A DNA stretch of 64,000 nt from contig JACKBX010000007.1 of the NCBI GenBank assembly GCA_020634375.1, positions 186,001 through 250,000 on the forward strand. The letters run 5' to 3'. The stretch comes from Ardenticatenaceae bacterium. Lineage in GTDB: Bacteria > Chloroflexota > Anaerolineae > Promineifilales > Promineifilaceae. Position numbers and translations under genes: made by a program. The notes beneath the pieces were generated by a model that ran no database searches, had not been told where the DNA came from, and saw nothing but the letters and a program-made list of their open reading frames with translations. Positions 52,066 to 59,913 of the stretch are shown here, piece by piece. The number at the start of each line of letters is the position of its first letter. The stretch's first letter is position 1.

Positions 52066-52175
52066 TTTCACTGGCTTTTCTTGTTCAAATCACTGGCTTT
52101 ACATCGTTGTCTTACTGGCTTTGCGCCATCATTTCACTGGCTTGGTAATGGCATCCCCCCGGCTTTACTCATTAC
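52066..52175. repeat. Five 22-bp-phased direct repeats (CACTGGCTTT)
   Basis: TCACTGGCTTT or close variants begin at exact 22-base steps: units at 52066, 52088, 52110, 52132, and a weaker one at 52154 (CCCCCGGCTTT). Only the first 13 bases of each unit are alike; the rest vary. As 22 is not a multiple of 3, this is not a protein repeat. It lies in the gap between the divergent SMP-30 and LysM genes and looks like an array of protein-binding iterons. Confidence 0.75.
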
Positions 52176-52200
52176 TCATTGCTAATTGTTAATTGCGAAC
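52165..52200. repeat. Short repeat ACTCATT/TTAATTG
   Basis: Direct repeats TACTCATTACTCATTGC and TAATTGTTAATTGC. Weak member of the intergenic short-repeat class. Confidence 0.5.
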
Positions 52201-52327
52201 TGGTTGTTTGTAGAAACTTTCCCGCTCTGCTATATTTAACAAAACATAATGCCAGTTTACCCGCATTTTTTTGCTTGCTGTCAGCGGGCGTGGCACTTAC
52301 AGGTTTGTGTTTGCATGGAGGTGTGAA

Positions 52328-53299
52328 ATGATGTCTCAACGACGTTTGTCTAGTTTATTAGCGATGTTATTGGTGGTGATGCTGCTACTTTCGGCCTGTG
52401 TACGGCCGTTCTCCAGCAGCAATAATCAATCTGACGAAACAACAACCAATGAAACGGCGAACACGGCCGTTAACGAGTCCACAGAAGAAACGGCCGTCAC
52501 CAACGAAACCAGCACCGACACTGAGACAGCCCCCGCCTCCGAAGAATCATACCCGGCACCGGTCGTGGAAGACACGGCCGTTGCCGACACCCCTCGTGTA
52601 GAACCAGAGGAAGAAGCGACACCTGTGCCAGAAGCAGCCGAAACTGCCACAGAAGAGACCGAAGAAGCCGTTGAAGAGTCGGCCGAAACCACAGATACCA
52701 GTAAACCGCAAGAAGAAACAACCGAAACGGATATTGAAGCAGACACAACAGAAACGGCCGTTGACACAACCGCCACGACCACTGCCACCACCCATACCGT
52801 TGCCGCCGGAGAAAACCTCTACCGCATCGGCTTACAATACGGCATTAGCTGGGTCACACTGGCCGAAATCAACAGCCTCACCAATCCCAACGACATCAAA
52901 GAAGGCCAGGTTCTCAACCTGACCACAACCGAACAAGCTGCAAGCCAACCCACACCAGAACCCACACCCTCCCCCCTCACCGAAACCACTTACACCGTTC
53001 AAGTTAGTGATAACCTCTACCGCATTGGCCTGATGTACGGCATCACCTGGGTGCAAATTGCTGAGGCCAACGGTATCGTCAATCCCAACCAAATACTTGT
53101 TGGGCAAGTCCTGAAAATCCCCGTCGAGGCTTCTGGCCCTACGCCACAGTTCACCCACACCGTACAGCCCGGCGAAACACTCTATCTCATCTCCCTGCAA
53201 TACGGTGTTGCCTGGCCTACTATTGCTGAGGCCAACGACCTGGAATCTCCTTACGTCATTTATGCGGGGCAAACCCTGGTCATTCCAGGCGGCAATTAG
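52328..53299 (+). CDS. LysM-domain lipoprotein
   Basis: Protein of 323 residues. Lipoprotein signal LLVVMLLLSAC, a low-complexity Thr/Glu/Ala linker (about 25-165), then three LysM domains starting HTVAAGENLYRIGLQYGISW, YTVQVSDNLYRIGLMYGITW and HTVQPGETLYLISLQYGVAW. LysM binds peptidoglycan or chitin-type glycans. ATG 52328 follows GGAGGTGTGAA. Four ACGGCCGT copies encode TAV tripeptides in the linker (52463, 52490, 52574, 52754), so the octamer has helped build the low-complexity region. Monocistronic with a strong terminator. Confidence 0.9.
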   Translation: MMSQRRLSSLLAMLLVVMLLLSACVRPFSSSNNQSDETTTNETANTAVNESTEETAVTNETSTDTETAPASEESYPAPVVEDTAVADTPRVEPEEEATPVPEAAETATEETEEAVEESAETTDTSKPQEETTETDIEADTTETAVDTTATTTATTHTVAAGENLYRIGLQYGISWVTLAEINSLTNPNDIKEGQVLNLTTTEQAASQPTPEPTPSPLTETTYTVQVSDNLYRIGLMYGITWVQIAEANGIVNPNQILVGQVLKIPVEASGPTPQFTHTVQPGETLYLISLQYGVAWPTIAEANDLESPYVIYAGQTLVIPGGN

Positions 53300-53330
53300 G
53301 GGACAGTTATCAGTAAGCAGTCACCAGTAA

Positions 53331-53362
53331 AGAGGCGCGGCGCAGGCTGCGCCTCTTTTTTT
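53331..53362 (+). terminator. Intrinsic terminator after the LysM gene
   Basis: AGAGGCGC (53331-53338) pairs with GCGCCTCT (53349-53356), followed by a long T-run. Confidence 0.92.
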
Positions 53363-53380
53363 CTGCTACAATCGCCCAAT

Positions 53381-53431
53381 CAAGAGATTAAAGACTGGAG
53401 ATTGGCGACTGAGCAATCCCTAATCTCATTA
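53381..53431. repeat. Period-7 repeat (GAGATTA/AGATTGG) upstream of thrC
   Basis: GAGATTAAAGACTGGAGATTGG followed by complementary CAATCCCTAATCTC, forming an imperfect hairpin. Same word family as 25847-25942 and 31092-31149. Confidence 0.7.
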
Positions 53432-53448
53432 ATCAAACAGGAAACAAC

Positions 53449-54501
53449 ATGACTTGGAAAGGTGTAATCAACGCATATCGGGCGTATCTGCCGTTTAGCG
53501 CAGAGACGCCAATTATCACACTTAACGAAGGGAACACACCCCTCATCCGTGCCGACCGGCTGGCAGAGGCCATTGCGCCCAAAGCCGGGCTAAAGCTCTA
53601 TTTGAAATATGAAGGGTTGAATCCCACTGGCTCTTTCAAAGATCGGGGGATGACGGCCGCCATCACCCAAGCCGTAGCCGAAGGCGCAAAAACGGTGATT
53701 TGCGCCAGCACGGGCAACACTGCTGCCAGCGCTGCCGCCTATTCGGCTCGCGCTGGGCTGCGCTGCCTGGTGCTTGTGCCAGAGGGCAAAATCGCCCTGG
53801 GCAAACTGGCCGCCAGCCTCGCCTATGGTGCTGAGGTGATTAGTATTGACGGCTCATTTGACGATGGCCTGGACATGGTGCGCGAGATTGTGCAGCGCCA
53901 GCCCATCGCCCTGGTGAACTCAATCAACCCCTGGCGGCTGGAGGGGCAAAAGACCGGCTCTTTCGAGATTTGCGACCAGCTTAACGGCCGTGCGCCAGAC
54001 TGGCACTGCTTACCGGTGGGCAATGCGGGCAATATCACTGCTTATTGGATGGGCTACCAACAGTACGGCAAAGGGCTGCCGCGCATTTTAGGCGGGCAAG
54101 CTGCCGGGTCTGCGCCTATTGTCACCGGCAAGGTGGTGGAGCACCCAGAAACGATTGCTACTGCCATTCGCATTGGCAACCCGGCGCGTTGGCAGCAGGC
54201 TTTGGCTGCACTGGATGAGTCGGATGGCATGATTACGGCCGTTACCGACGACGACATCCTGGCAAGCTGGCACAAACTGGCAAAGTTGGAAGGCATCTTT
54301 GTGGAGCCGGCCTCAGCGACTGGCGTGGCCGCCTTGCAGCAGCAAATTGCCCTCGGCGAAATAGACCCGGTGGGAAAAACAGCCGTCTGTATCCTCACCG
54401 GACATGGATTAAAGGACCCTGGCACGGCCGTTAGCCAGGCCCAAACCCCCATCACCCTCCCCGCAAACGTCAACGCCCTCGAAGACTACCTCGCACAGTA
54501 A
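53449..54501 (+). CDS. thrC: Threonine synthase
   Basis: Protein of 350 residues of fold-type II PLP enzymes. It has TLNEGNTPLIRADRL, LNPTGSFKDRGMTAAI with the PLP-binding Lys, ASTGNTAASAAAYSAR, PVGNAGNITAYWMGY and EPASATGVAAL. It converts O-phosphohomoserine to threonine. ATG 53449 follows AGGAAACAAC. The stop lies at the border of a long repeat made of GTCAGTAA units, which supplies TAA. It contains three octamer copies. Confidence 0.9.
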   Translation: MTWKGVINAYRAYLPFSAETPIITLNEGNTPLIRADRLAEAIAPKAGLKLYLKYEGLNPTGSFKDRGMTAAITQAVAEGAKTVICASTGNTAASAAAYSARAGLRCLVLVPEGKIALGKLAASLAYGAEVISIDGSFDDGLDMVREIVQRQPIALVNSINPWRLEGQKTGSFEICDQLNGRAPDWHCLPVGNAGNITAYWMGYQQYGKGLPRILGGQAAGSAPIVTGKVVEHPETIATAIRIGNPARWQQALAALDESDGMITAVTDDDILASWHKLAKLEGIFVEPASATGVAALQQQIALGEIDPVGKTAVCILTGHGLKDPGTAVSQAQTPITLPANVNALEDYLAQ

Positions 54502-54622
54502 ACAGTGGTCAGTAAGTCAGTAGTCAGTAAGTCAGTAAGTCAGTAAGTCAGTAAATGTTCGCTGATTCACTGACCACTGAATACTGCTTACTGAATACTG
54601 CTTACCGAATACTGAAAACTGC
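54495..54622. repeat. Long intergenic repeat of CAGTAAGT/GAATACTG words
   Basis: About 128 bases: GTCAGTAA repeated six or more times, then CACTGACCACTGAATACTGCTTACTGAATACTG-type complementary words (given here in pieces). It can fold into a long hairpin and contains the thrC stop codon at its left edge. Confidence 0.85.
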
Positions 54623-54675
54623 AACCTTCCTTCACAACCTGCGTAATATAGGGTGAATAGTCAGGAGATTGGAAG

Positions 54676-55263
54676 TTGAACGAGGAACAAGTTTGGCTAG
54701 AACAAGCTAGAAAAGGCGACAAAGCGGCTTTTGGGCAGCTTATTGAAGCGTACCAAGGACCGGTATTCAATCTGGCCTATCGCATGTTAAATAACGCAGG
54801 CGAAGCAGAAGAAGCAGCGCAAGAGGCATTCATCCGCGCCTACACCCGGCTGGAGACTTACAACCCGGCCCACAAATTTAGCACGTGGATGCTGTCAATT
54901 ACATCAAACTACTGCATTGACCTGATACGCAAGCGGCGTGCATTGCTTTTGTCTATTGACGAACCCTTGCCGCCTCATCCGGCCCTTCATTCCGACAATG
55001 CCAAAGGGCCTGAGGCGCAGTTGATGCTCAGTGAACAACAGGAAACGGTGCAGGCGTTGTTACAAGAACTGCCCGAAGATTACCGACAAGCTGTTGTCTT
55101 GCGCTATTGGTATGACCTTTCTTACGACGAAATTGCGGATGTGATGGACACCAGCGTCAGTGCCATCAAGTCCCGTTTATTCCGGGCACGCCGCCAATTG
55201 GCTGACGTCAGTGCAGGCTTTGGCCTAAATGCCCAACCTGAAACAGTCAGTGTAGCTGCTTAA
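54676..55263 (+). CDS. ECF-type RNA polymerase sigma factor
   Basis: Protein of 195 residues. Region 2 (FGQLIEAYQGPVFNLAYRML, NAGEAEEAAQEAFIRAY, FSTWMLSITSNYCID) and region 4 (LPEDYRQAVVLRYWYDLSYDE, ADVMDTSVSAIKSRLFRARR) are complete. The start is TTG 54676 after GGAGATTGGAAG. It is followed by its anti-sigma factor and by a membrane protein gene that may be its target, a typical envelope-stress module. Confidence 0.9.
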   Translation: MNEEQVWLEQARKGDKAAFGQLIEAYQGPVFNLAYRMLNNAGEAEEAAQEAFIRAYTRLETYNPAHKFSTWMLSITSNYCIDLIRKRRALLLSIDEPLPPHPALHSDNAKGPEAQLMLSEQQETVQALLQELPEDYRQAVVLRYWYDLSYDEIADVMDTSVSAIKSRLFRARRQLADVSAGFGLNAQPETVSVAA

Positions 55264-55283
55264 TAAAAAGAGAAGAGGAGCTA

Positions 55284-55844
55284 ATGATGGAACATGAAGA
55301 ATATACCTTAATGATGATGGACGCGCTCGATGGTGAGCTTGCAGCAGAACAGCGTCAGTTGTTGGAATCTCACCTGCGTGCGTGTCCCCCTTGCGAACGC
55401 GAATGGCAGGCGTTGACAGCTATTGATGCTCTGTTTCGGCAGACCCCAATGCTGGCCCCGGCGGCTGATTTTGCGCAGCGCACTCTAGCGAGGCTGCCCA
55501 ACCGGCGGTACCGTGCCTGGTTAATCGGCGCGATTTACGCGGTGCTGTTGTTCAGTGGTGTGCTGCCACTGTTGTTTGGCACGTGGGCTGTGCGGCGGTA
55601 TGGCGCTGTCATTAATGAGCCGGGTGTCCTGCGCAGTTTGTTGCAATCGCTGGCACATACGCTTGAGGTAATTGGCACAGTTGTCAGCGCCCTGTTTGGT
55701 GCAATGGGGCAGTTTATATCGGAGAACCCTATCATCTTCGGTTGGTTGTTTGTGATGGTCGGGTTTGTTGTTGTATGGAGCGGTGTATACCGGCAGTTAT
55801 TGGGTATTCCCAATCTCAGTCCGGCTCGCTCTGTCAGTCGATAA
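55284..55844 (+). CDS. Anti-sigma factor with zinc-binding ZAS motif
   Basis: Protein of 186 residues. The N-terminal zf-HC2/ZAS domain has LLESHLRACPPC (H-x3-C-x2-C), typical of zinc-containing anti-sigma factors. Hydrophobic helices at about 80-102 and 150-170 anchor it in the membrane. ATG 55284 follows AGAAGAGGAGCTA. It should hold the upstream ECF sigma factor inactive until an envelope signal arrives. Confidence 0.85.
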   Translation: MMEHEEYTLMMMDALDGELAAEQRQLLESHLRACPPCEREWQALTAIDALFRQTPMLAPAADFAQRTLARLPNRRYRAWLIGAIYAVLLFSGVLPLLFGTWAVRRYGAVINEPGVLRSLLQSLAHTLEVIGTVVSALFGAMGQFISENPIIFGWLFVMVGFVVVWSGVYRQLLGIPNLSPARSVSR

Positions 55845-55956
55845 TTTGTGAATGAGTATGTAAGCGGAAACGCAAAATGCTTTGTGTGGTGGAAATGAAC
55901 GTAGAAATTAACAGATTGCGGAAGGTACAAGGCAAATGATTCAAGGAGTCTATAAC

Positions 55957-57030
55957 ATGAAACGACTAACTCTCATGGTAATTTTGTTCCTGATCCTGGC
56001 CGTACCGACCAGTATTGTTTTAGCTGCCCCGCCATTGGATACAGTGGTGGAGTCTAGTGAGACGATCAATAATGATGTAGTTTTATTCGATGACAGCCTG
56101 GATGTAACGGAAGGGGCAACAGTTAATGGGAATGTGACCCTGTTTAATGGAGATGCCCGTGTGGCAGGCACAGTTAATGGCGACCTGGTGTTGTTTAATG
56201 GGGATTTGACGGCCGAAAGCACGGCCGTTCTCAACGGCGAGTGTGTGCTGATGAACGGAACCCTAACTGACAACACAGAATCTGGGCTGCGCTGCACAAC
56301 GGTAGATGACCTGCCCGGCTTCATTCCGGCGCTGTCTAATATCCCCGGCATCGCCGAAATGGTGCGCACCGCTCCCTCCGATGTACGCGTGGACATGCCG
56401 CATCGGGATAACTTCTTCACCAATTTTGCGGAAGCGGTGATGAGTGGTTTGCTGATGGCTGCGCTGGCCTTTGCTGTGGCCTCGCTGCTGCCAGACCACT
56501 TGGGCCGGGTGCAAACAACGCTGCGGCAAAAACCATTTGCCAGCGGCGGCGTGGGGGTGTTAACGGCCGTTGCCGTCCCCTCGCTGATTGCCCTTCTCAG
56601 CATTATTTCTGCCATCTTGCTTATCATCTGCATCGGCATCCTCGGCTTTGGCGTCATTTTCGTACTGGCGCTGGGGCTGACAGCGGGGCTGCTCTTCGGT
56701 TGGATTGCGCTGGGTAGCTTGGTAGGGCAGTGGCTGTCCGGGCCGCTCAAATTGGAAGGGCGTCGCACTGCGGTGGTGACGGCCGTTGGCACACTCATCC
56801 TCACGTTTGTGGTCAATATGCTGGGTGCAATTCCCTTTGTATTTGGCGAAGGACTCATCACGGGTGTCATGTTGGCAACGGGATTGGGTGCAGTGGCGCT
56901 GACTCAATTTGGCATGAAAAGTTACCCGTATGGCGTAGAATCAACGATCAATGTGTATGAAAATGAAGCAAAGGTAACGGCCGTCCTCGACACCCTCCCT
57001 ACTGACGACGAGCCTGACCTCAAAAAATAA
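55957..57030 (+). CDS. Exported bactofilin-like/polymer-forming membrane protein
   Basis: Protein of 357 residues. A signal peptide is followed by a beta-helix-like region with short repeats (NNDVVLFDDSLDVTEGATVN, NGNVTLFNGDARVAGTVNGD, LVLFNGDLTAES), which resembles polymer-forming bactofilin-like domains on the outside. Then come a Pro-rich part and five to six hydrophobic helices (170-325). ATG 55957 follows AAGGAGTCTATAAC. Third gene of the ECF operon, so probably part of an envelope response. Function not proven. Confidence 0.75.
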   Translation: MKRLTLMVILFLILAVPTSIVLAAPPLDTVVESSETINNDVVLFDDSLDVTEGATVNGNVTLFNGDARVAGTVNGDLVLFNGDLTAESTAVLNGECVLMNGTLTDNTESGLRCTTVDDLPGFIPALSNIPGIAEMVRTAPSDVRVDMPHRDNFFTNFAEAVMSGLLMAALAFAVASLLPDHLGRVQTTLRQKPFASGGVGVLTAVAVPSLIALLSIISAILLIICIGILGFGVIFVLALGLTAGLLFGWIALGSLVGQWLSGPLKLEGRRTAVVTAVGTLILTFVVNMLGAIPFVFGEGLITGVMLATGLGAVALTQFGMKSYPYGVESTINVYENEAKVTAVLDTLPTDDEPDLKK

Positions 57031-57060
57031 CGAATCCTCCTCTTCCTTTCCCCCCAACAA

Positions 57061-57098
57061 CAGAGGCGCATCCAACAGGACGCGCCTCTGTCTTTTTT
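57061..57098 (+). terminator. Intrinsic terminator of the ECF operon
   Basis: CAGAGGCGC (57061-57069) pairs with GCGCCTCTG (57082-57090), followed by TCTTTTTT. Confidence 0.92.
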
Positions 57099-57101
57099 AT
57101 T

Positions 57102-57171
57102 GGGTTACAGGTTGCAAGTTACAGGTTACAGGTTACAGATAGGTGTAACTTGTAACCTGTAACCTGTTACA
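57102..57171. repeat. Period-7 repeat GGTTACA with 15-bp stem
   Basis: AGGTTACAGGTTACA (57123-57137) pairs perfectly with TGTAACCTGTAACCT (57151-57165). The units are GGTTACA with period 7. It lies between convergent genes. Confidence 0.9.
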
Positions 57172-57173
57172 TC

Positions 57174-57893
57174 CTAAAACGCCATACCCTTCCCTTCAAT
57201 CTTTGCCGCGATTTGCCCATACATATGACCACCGCTCATTGCCAGCCAGGGAAAAACAACCCAGGCCAGGGGAATGGCAATGATCAAGCCGCAGCCCGTC
57301 GCTGCAAGTGATCCAATGACGGCTTGCAGTACAAAGTTAGCCACAATGAGGACAAGTGCCACGATGGTGATGTCGCCAATATTGTCGCGTGCAATACCAA
57401 TCACTTCACCAAAACGCAGGCAGGCGCTAAAGTCATTGGTGCGCACGTATTGCAGGCTGATGGCCGGCGCAATGAAGAACAAAGCCAGGCCAAACAACAG
57501 CCCGACGCAAGCCAGCAACAGCCAGACGACAACGGCCGTACCCGCCAACAACCCGGCCAACTCATCACTTCCGCTCCCCGCGCCCATCGCCGGAACAACA
57601 GTCACCAAAACCCCGATGCAAACCAGGATCAGGAACGGGGACGTATAAATCAATCGTGCCAGGGTGATATATAGGCCATCCATAAAATATTGGCCGAAAT
57701 TATCCCATTCTGGCAGCGGTTCCTTCTCACCATTCATCACATTGCGGGTGATGGCGAGTTGATACCCCACCAAAAGCAGCATTGGAATGCCCAACAACAG
57801 CATGGAAAGCAGCACAATGCCAACGCCAATGCCGATTTTGGTCATCCAATTTTTATCTTCTGTAACAAATGTAAAAGCCTTTGCAATATCCAC
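57174..57893 (-). CDS. DUF4013-family membrane protein
   Basis: Protein of 239 residues with six or so hydrophobic helices. It has DKNWMTKIGIGVGIVLLSML near the start and PLPEWDNFGQYFMDGLYITL, the hallmark of DUF4013, and WVVFPWLAMSGGHMYGQIA at the end. Function unknown. It follows the DUF4870 gene by 24 bases on the minus strand, so the two are co-transcribed. Confidence 0.85.
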   Translation of the reverse strand: MDIAKAFTFVTEDKNWMTKIGIGVGIVLLSMLLLGIPMLLLVGYQLAITRNVMNGEKEPLPEWDNFGQYFMDGLYITLARLIYTSPFLILVCIGVLVTVVPAMGAGSGSDELAGLLAGTAVVVWLLLACVGLLFGLALFFIAPAISLQYVRTNDFSACLRFGEVIGIARDNIGDITIVALVLIVANFVLQAVIGSLAATGCGLIIAIPLAWVVFPWLAMSGGHMYGQIAAKIEGKGMAF

Positions 57894-57917
57894 GTTTTAA
57901 CCTCCTGACAAGGTGAG

Positions 57918-58259
57918 TTATGCCCAGCCCTGGTTCTTTACGAAGTCGGTAATGACGGGGATTGTTACCATTTGCCCCTGGTATGCCTGCCAGCCCCAAT
58001 AACAGCCGACCAGCCAAAGCACCAGACCTGGCAGCCCGCAGATAAAAGAGGTGAGTGCACTGGCTAATATCGTCACGACACCCCAAGCCAGGGCTTGCCC
58101 ATTGTGCGCACGCAGGAACGGCCGTGCTTTCTTATCTTCCATAAACATAATAATGAGCGGTACAATTGGCGTTAAGACATAAGCCAGCAGCGCCCACAAC
58201 TTGTCATCATCTGTTACACCACTATCTGAATCATTTGGCATGTTAAAATCATCGCTCAT
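57918..58259 (-). CDS. DUF4870-family membrane protein
   Basis: Protein of 113 residues. An acidic N-terminus, then LWALLAYVLTPIVPLIIMFM, FLRAHNGQALAWGVVTIL and a third helix, matching DUF4870 proteins. ATG 58259 follows GGAGGAATATCTT. Function unknown. It precedes the DUF4013 gene. Confidence 0.82.
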   Translation of the reverse strand: MSDDFNMPNDSDSGVTDDDKLWALLAYVLTPIVPLIIMFMEDKKARPFLRAHNGQALAWGVVTILASALTSFICGLPGLVLWLVGCYWGWQAYQGQMVTIPVITDFVKNQGWA

Positions 58260-58474
58260 AAGATATTCCTCCAAATAAGTAATTGTATAAAACTCCCTAT
58301 AAACCCATCTGCCACCTAAAAAACAGGTACTTGGGAAGATGTAGTCGGGGAAAAGCAATCCGCACCTATCAATTTTGCACGGATAGCATTATTGGCACTC
58401 ATTGTATGGAACATGTTACCTGCCGTCAATAGAGGCAAGCATCAATTCAGGTGAACGTATGGCAAAGGTCATTC

Positions 58475-58510
58475 GCCAGAGCGGAAGGCCGCATGTTGTA
58501 ATCCCCATTA
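58475..58510. repeat. 36-bp direct repeat, left copy
   Basis: GCCAGAGCGGAAGGCCGC then ATGTTGTAATCCCCATTA. The right copy at 58880-58915 differs at only a few positions. The two copies bracket the 42-bp tandem array. Confidence 0.85.
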
Positions 58511-58563
58511 GCCAGACGATGACGGCCGTTCTCCATCCCATTTCCGAATCAACCAAACGATCC

Positions 58564-58855
58564 CCCCGCGCTGGAACCCCGTTTGCCAGCCCATAAATGC
58601 ACTTCCAGAGCGCTGGAACCCCATCTGCCAGCTCCCAAACGCACTTCCAGAGCGCTGGAACCCCATCTACCAGCTCCCAAACGCACTTCCAGAGCGCTGG
58701 AACCCCATCTACCAGCCCACAAATGCACTTCCAGAGCGCTGGAACCCCGTCTGCCAGCCCCCAAACGCACTTCCAGAGCGCTGGAACCCCATCTGCCAGC
58801 CCCCAAACGCACTTCCAGAGCGCTGGAACCCCGTCTGCCAGCGCCAAAACAGACC
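58564..58855. repeat. 42-bp tandem array upstream of fmt
   Basis: Six complete 42-base units (58600-58851) and a partial unit on the left. Each has CCAGAGCGCTGGAACCCC, then AT or GT CTGCCAGC, then CAAACGCACTT-like bases. Units differ at a few bases. Since 42 is a multiple of 3, three frames stay open; as protein they would read HFQSAGTPSASSQT (plus strand) or ALWKCVWGLADGVP (minus strand). No ribosome-binding site or codon bias suggests translation. Confidence 0.92.
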
Positions 58856-58879
58856 TCCAGACATCAAGCGTGTGCATTT

Positions 58880-58915
58880 GCCAGAGCGGAAGGCCGCGTG
58901 TTAGAATCCACATTA
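58880..58915. repeat. 36-bp direct repeat, right copy
   Basis: GCCAGAGCGGAAGGCCGC then GTGTTAGAATCCACATTA. The last base is the A of the fmt start codon, so this repeat is the fmt leader. See the left copy at 58475-58510. Confidence 0.85.
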
Positions 58916-59865
58916 TGACAAGAATTGTATTTATGGGAACGCCGGAATTCGCCGTACCCAGCCTTCAAGCCCTTATTGAGACGCAGAGTGTCGTTGGCGT
59001 TGTCACCCAGCCGGACCGACCGGCGGGGCGTGGACGACGATTACAGCCTTCCCCGGTGAAAGTTGCAGCAGAAGCGGCAGGCATCCCGGTTTATCAACCC
59101 AAATCGCTGCGCAAAGAAGAAACGGCCGTTCCCCTCCACAACTGGCAGCCCGACCTCATCGTTGTCGCCGCCTTTGGGCAGATATTGCGACCACACGTCC
59201 TCAACCTGCCACCGCATGGCTGCCTCAACATCCATGCTTCGCTGCTGCCACGCTGGCGCGGCGCGGCTCCCATCCATTACGCCCTGCTCTCCGGCGACAA
59301 TGAAACCGGCGTGACGCTGATGCAAATGGACGTAGGACTGGACACCGGCGCAATGTACGTGCAAGAAGCCACCCCCATTCACGCTCACGACACAGCCGAA
59401 ACGCTGCACGACCGCCTGGCGGAATTGGGTGGAACGATGCTGCGGGCGCACCTGGATGACATCGTGAACGGCCGTATCCAGCCCACCCCCCAAAATGATG
59501 ACCTTTCCACCTTTGCCCCCATGCTCAAAAAAGAAGAGGGGCAAATTGATTGGAACAAAACGACCACCACCCTCGACCGGCACATCCGCGCCATGACCCC
59601 CTGGCCCGGCGCATTGACCACCTGGCAGGGACGGCAGCTTAAAATTATGCACGCACAGGTGGCAGACGGCCGTTTACCCACCGGAACCCCAGGGCAAATT
59701 GTGCAGCGCGACGCGGGCGGTTCCCCACAAACCATTGCCCTCACAGGCGATGGCGGGCTGATTTTGCAGACGGTGCAGCTTGCCGGCAAAACGGCCGTAG
59801 ACATCACCGCATTCGTCAACGGCCGTCCCGACTTTATCGGCAGCATCTTAGGAGCAAGCAAGTAA
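58915..59865 (+). CDS. fmt: Methionyl-tRNA formyltransferase
   Basis: Protein of 316 residues. MTRIVFMGTPEFAVPSLQAL, TQPDRPAGRGRRL, NIHASLLPRWRGAAPIHYAL (the formyl-transfer site, Asn/His) and DVGLDTGAMYVQ are typical. It formylates Met-tRNA for initiation. The start is ATG 58915; a longer frame to 58597 would translate the tandem array and is rejected. There is no clear Shine-Dalgarno site, only the 36-bp repeat. It has five octamer copies. Confidence 0.92.
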   Translation: MTRIVFMGTPEFAVPSLQALIETQSVVGVVTQPDRPAGRGRRLQPSPVKVAAEAAGIPVYQPKSLRKEETAVPLHNWQPDLIVVAAFGQILRPHVLNLPPHGCLNIHASLLPRWRGAAPIHYALLSGDNETGVTLMQMDVGLDTGAMYVQEATPIHAHDTAETLHDRLAELGGTMLRAHLDDIVNGRIQPTPQNDDLSTFAPMLKKEEGQIDWNKTTTTLDRHIRAMTPWPGALTTWQGRQLKIMHAQVADGRLPTGTPGQIVQRDAGGSPQTIALTGDGGLILQTVQLAGKTAVDITAFVNGRPDFIGSILGASK

Positions 59866-59898
59866 GCAAGTAACTTGCCACTTGCAAACTTGCCGCTT
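59855..59898. repeat. Short repeat GCAAGTAA/ACTTGCC
   Basis: GCAAGCAAGTAAGCAAGTAACTTGC and further ACTTGC words. The fmt stop TAA (59863-59865) is one of the units. Confidence 0.75.
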
Positions 59899-59913
59899 TA
59901 ACTGGATGACTCT

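Noticed and set aside
52066..52175. CRISPR array
   Set aside because: Only 10-13 conserved bases per 22-bp unit and no spacers of CRISPR size; no cas genes.
53449..54501. Threonine dehydratase or cysteine synthase
   Set aside because: SFKDRG, the N-terminal NEGNTPL and ASTGNTAAS pattern fit threonine synthase better.
4562..58360. tRNA or rRNA genes
   Set aside because: No T-loop-like GGTTCRA plus cloverleaf arms or rRNA core sequence was recognised on either strand.
58416..58913. 165-residue minus-strand frame with repeated LADGVPALWKC
   Set aside because: It only reflects the 42-bp tandem array, which stays open in several frames; no start signal and it ends in the fmt leader.
58597..58914. 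N-terminal extension of fmt through the tandem array
   Set aside because: Fmt proteins begin with xRIVFMGTPEFA; the extension is only array translation. ATG 58915 gives normal length.
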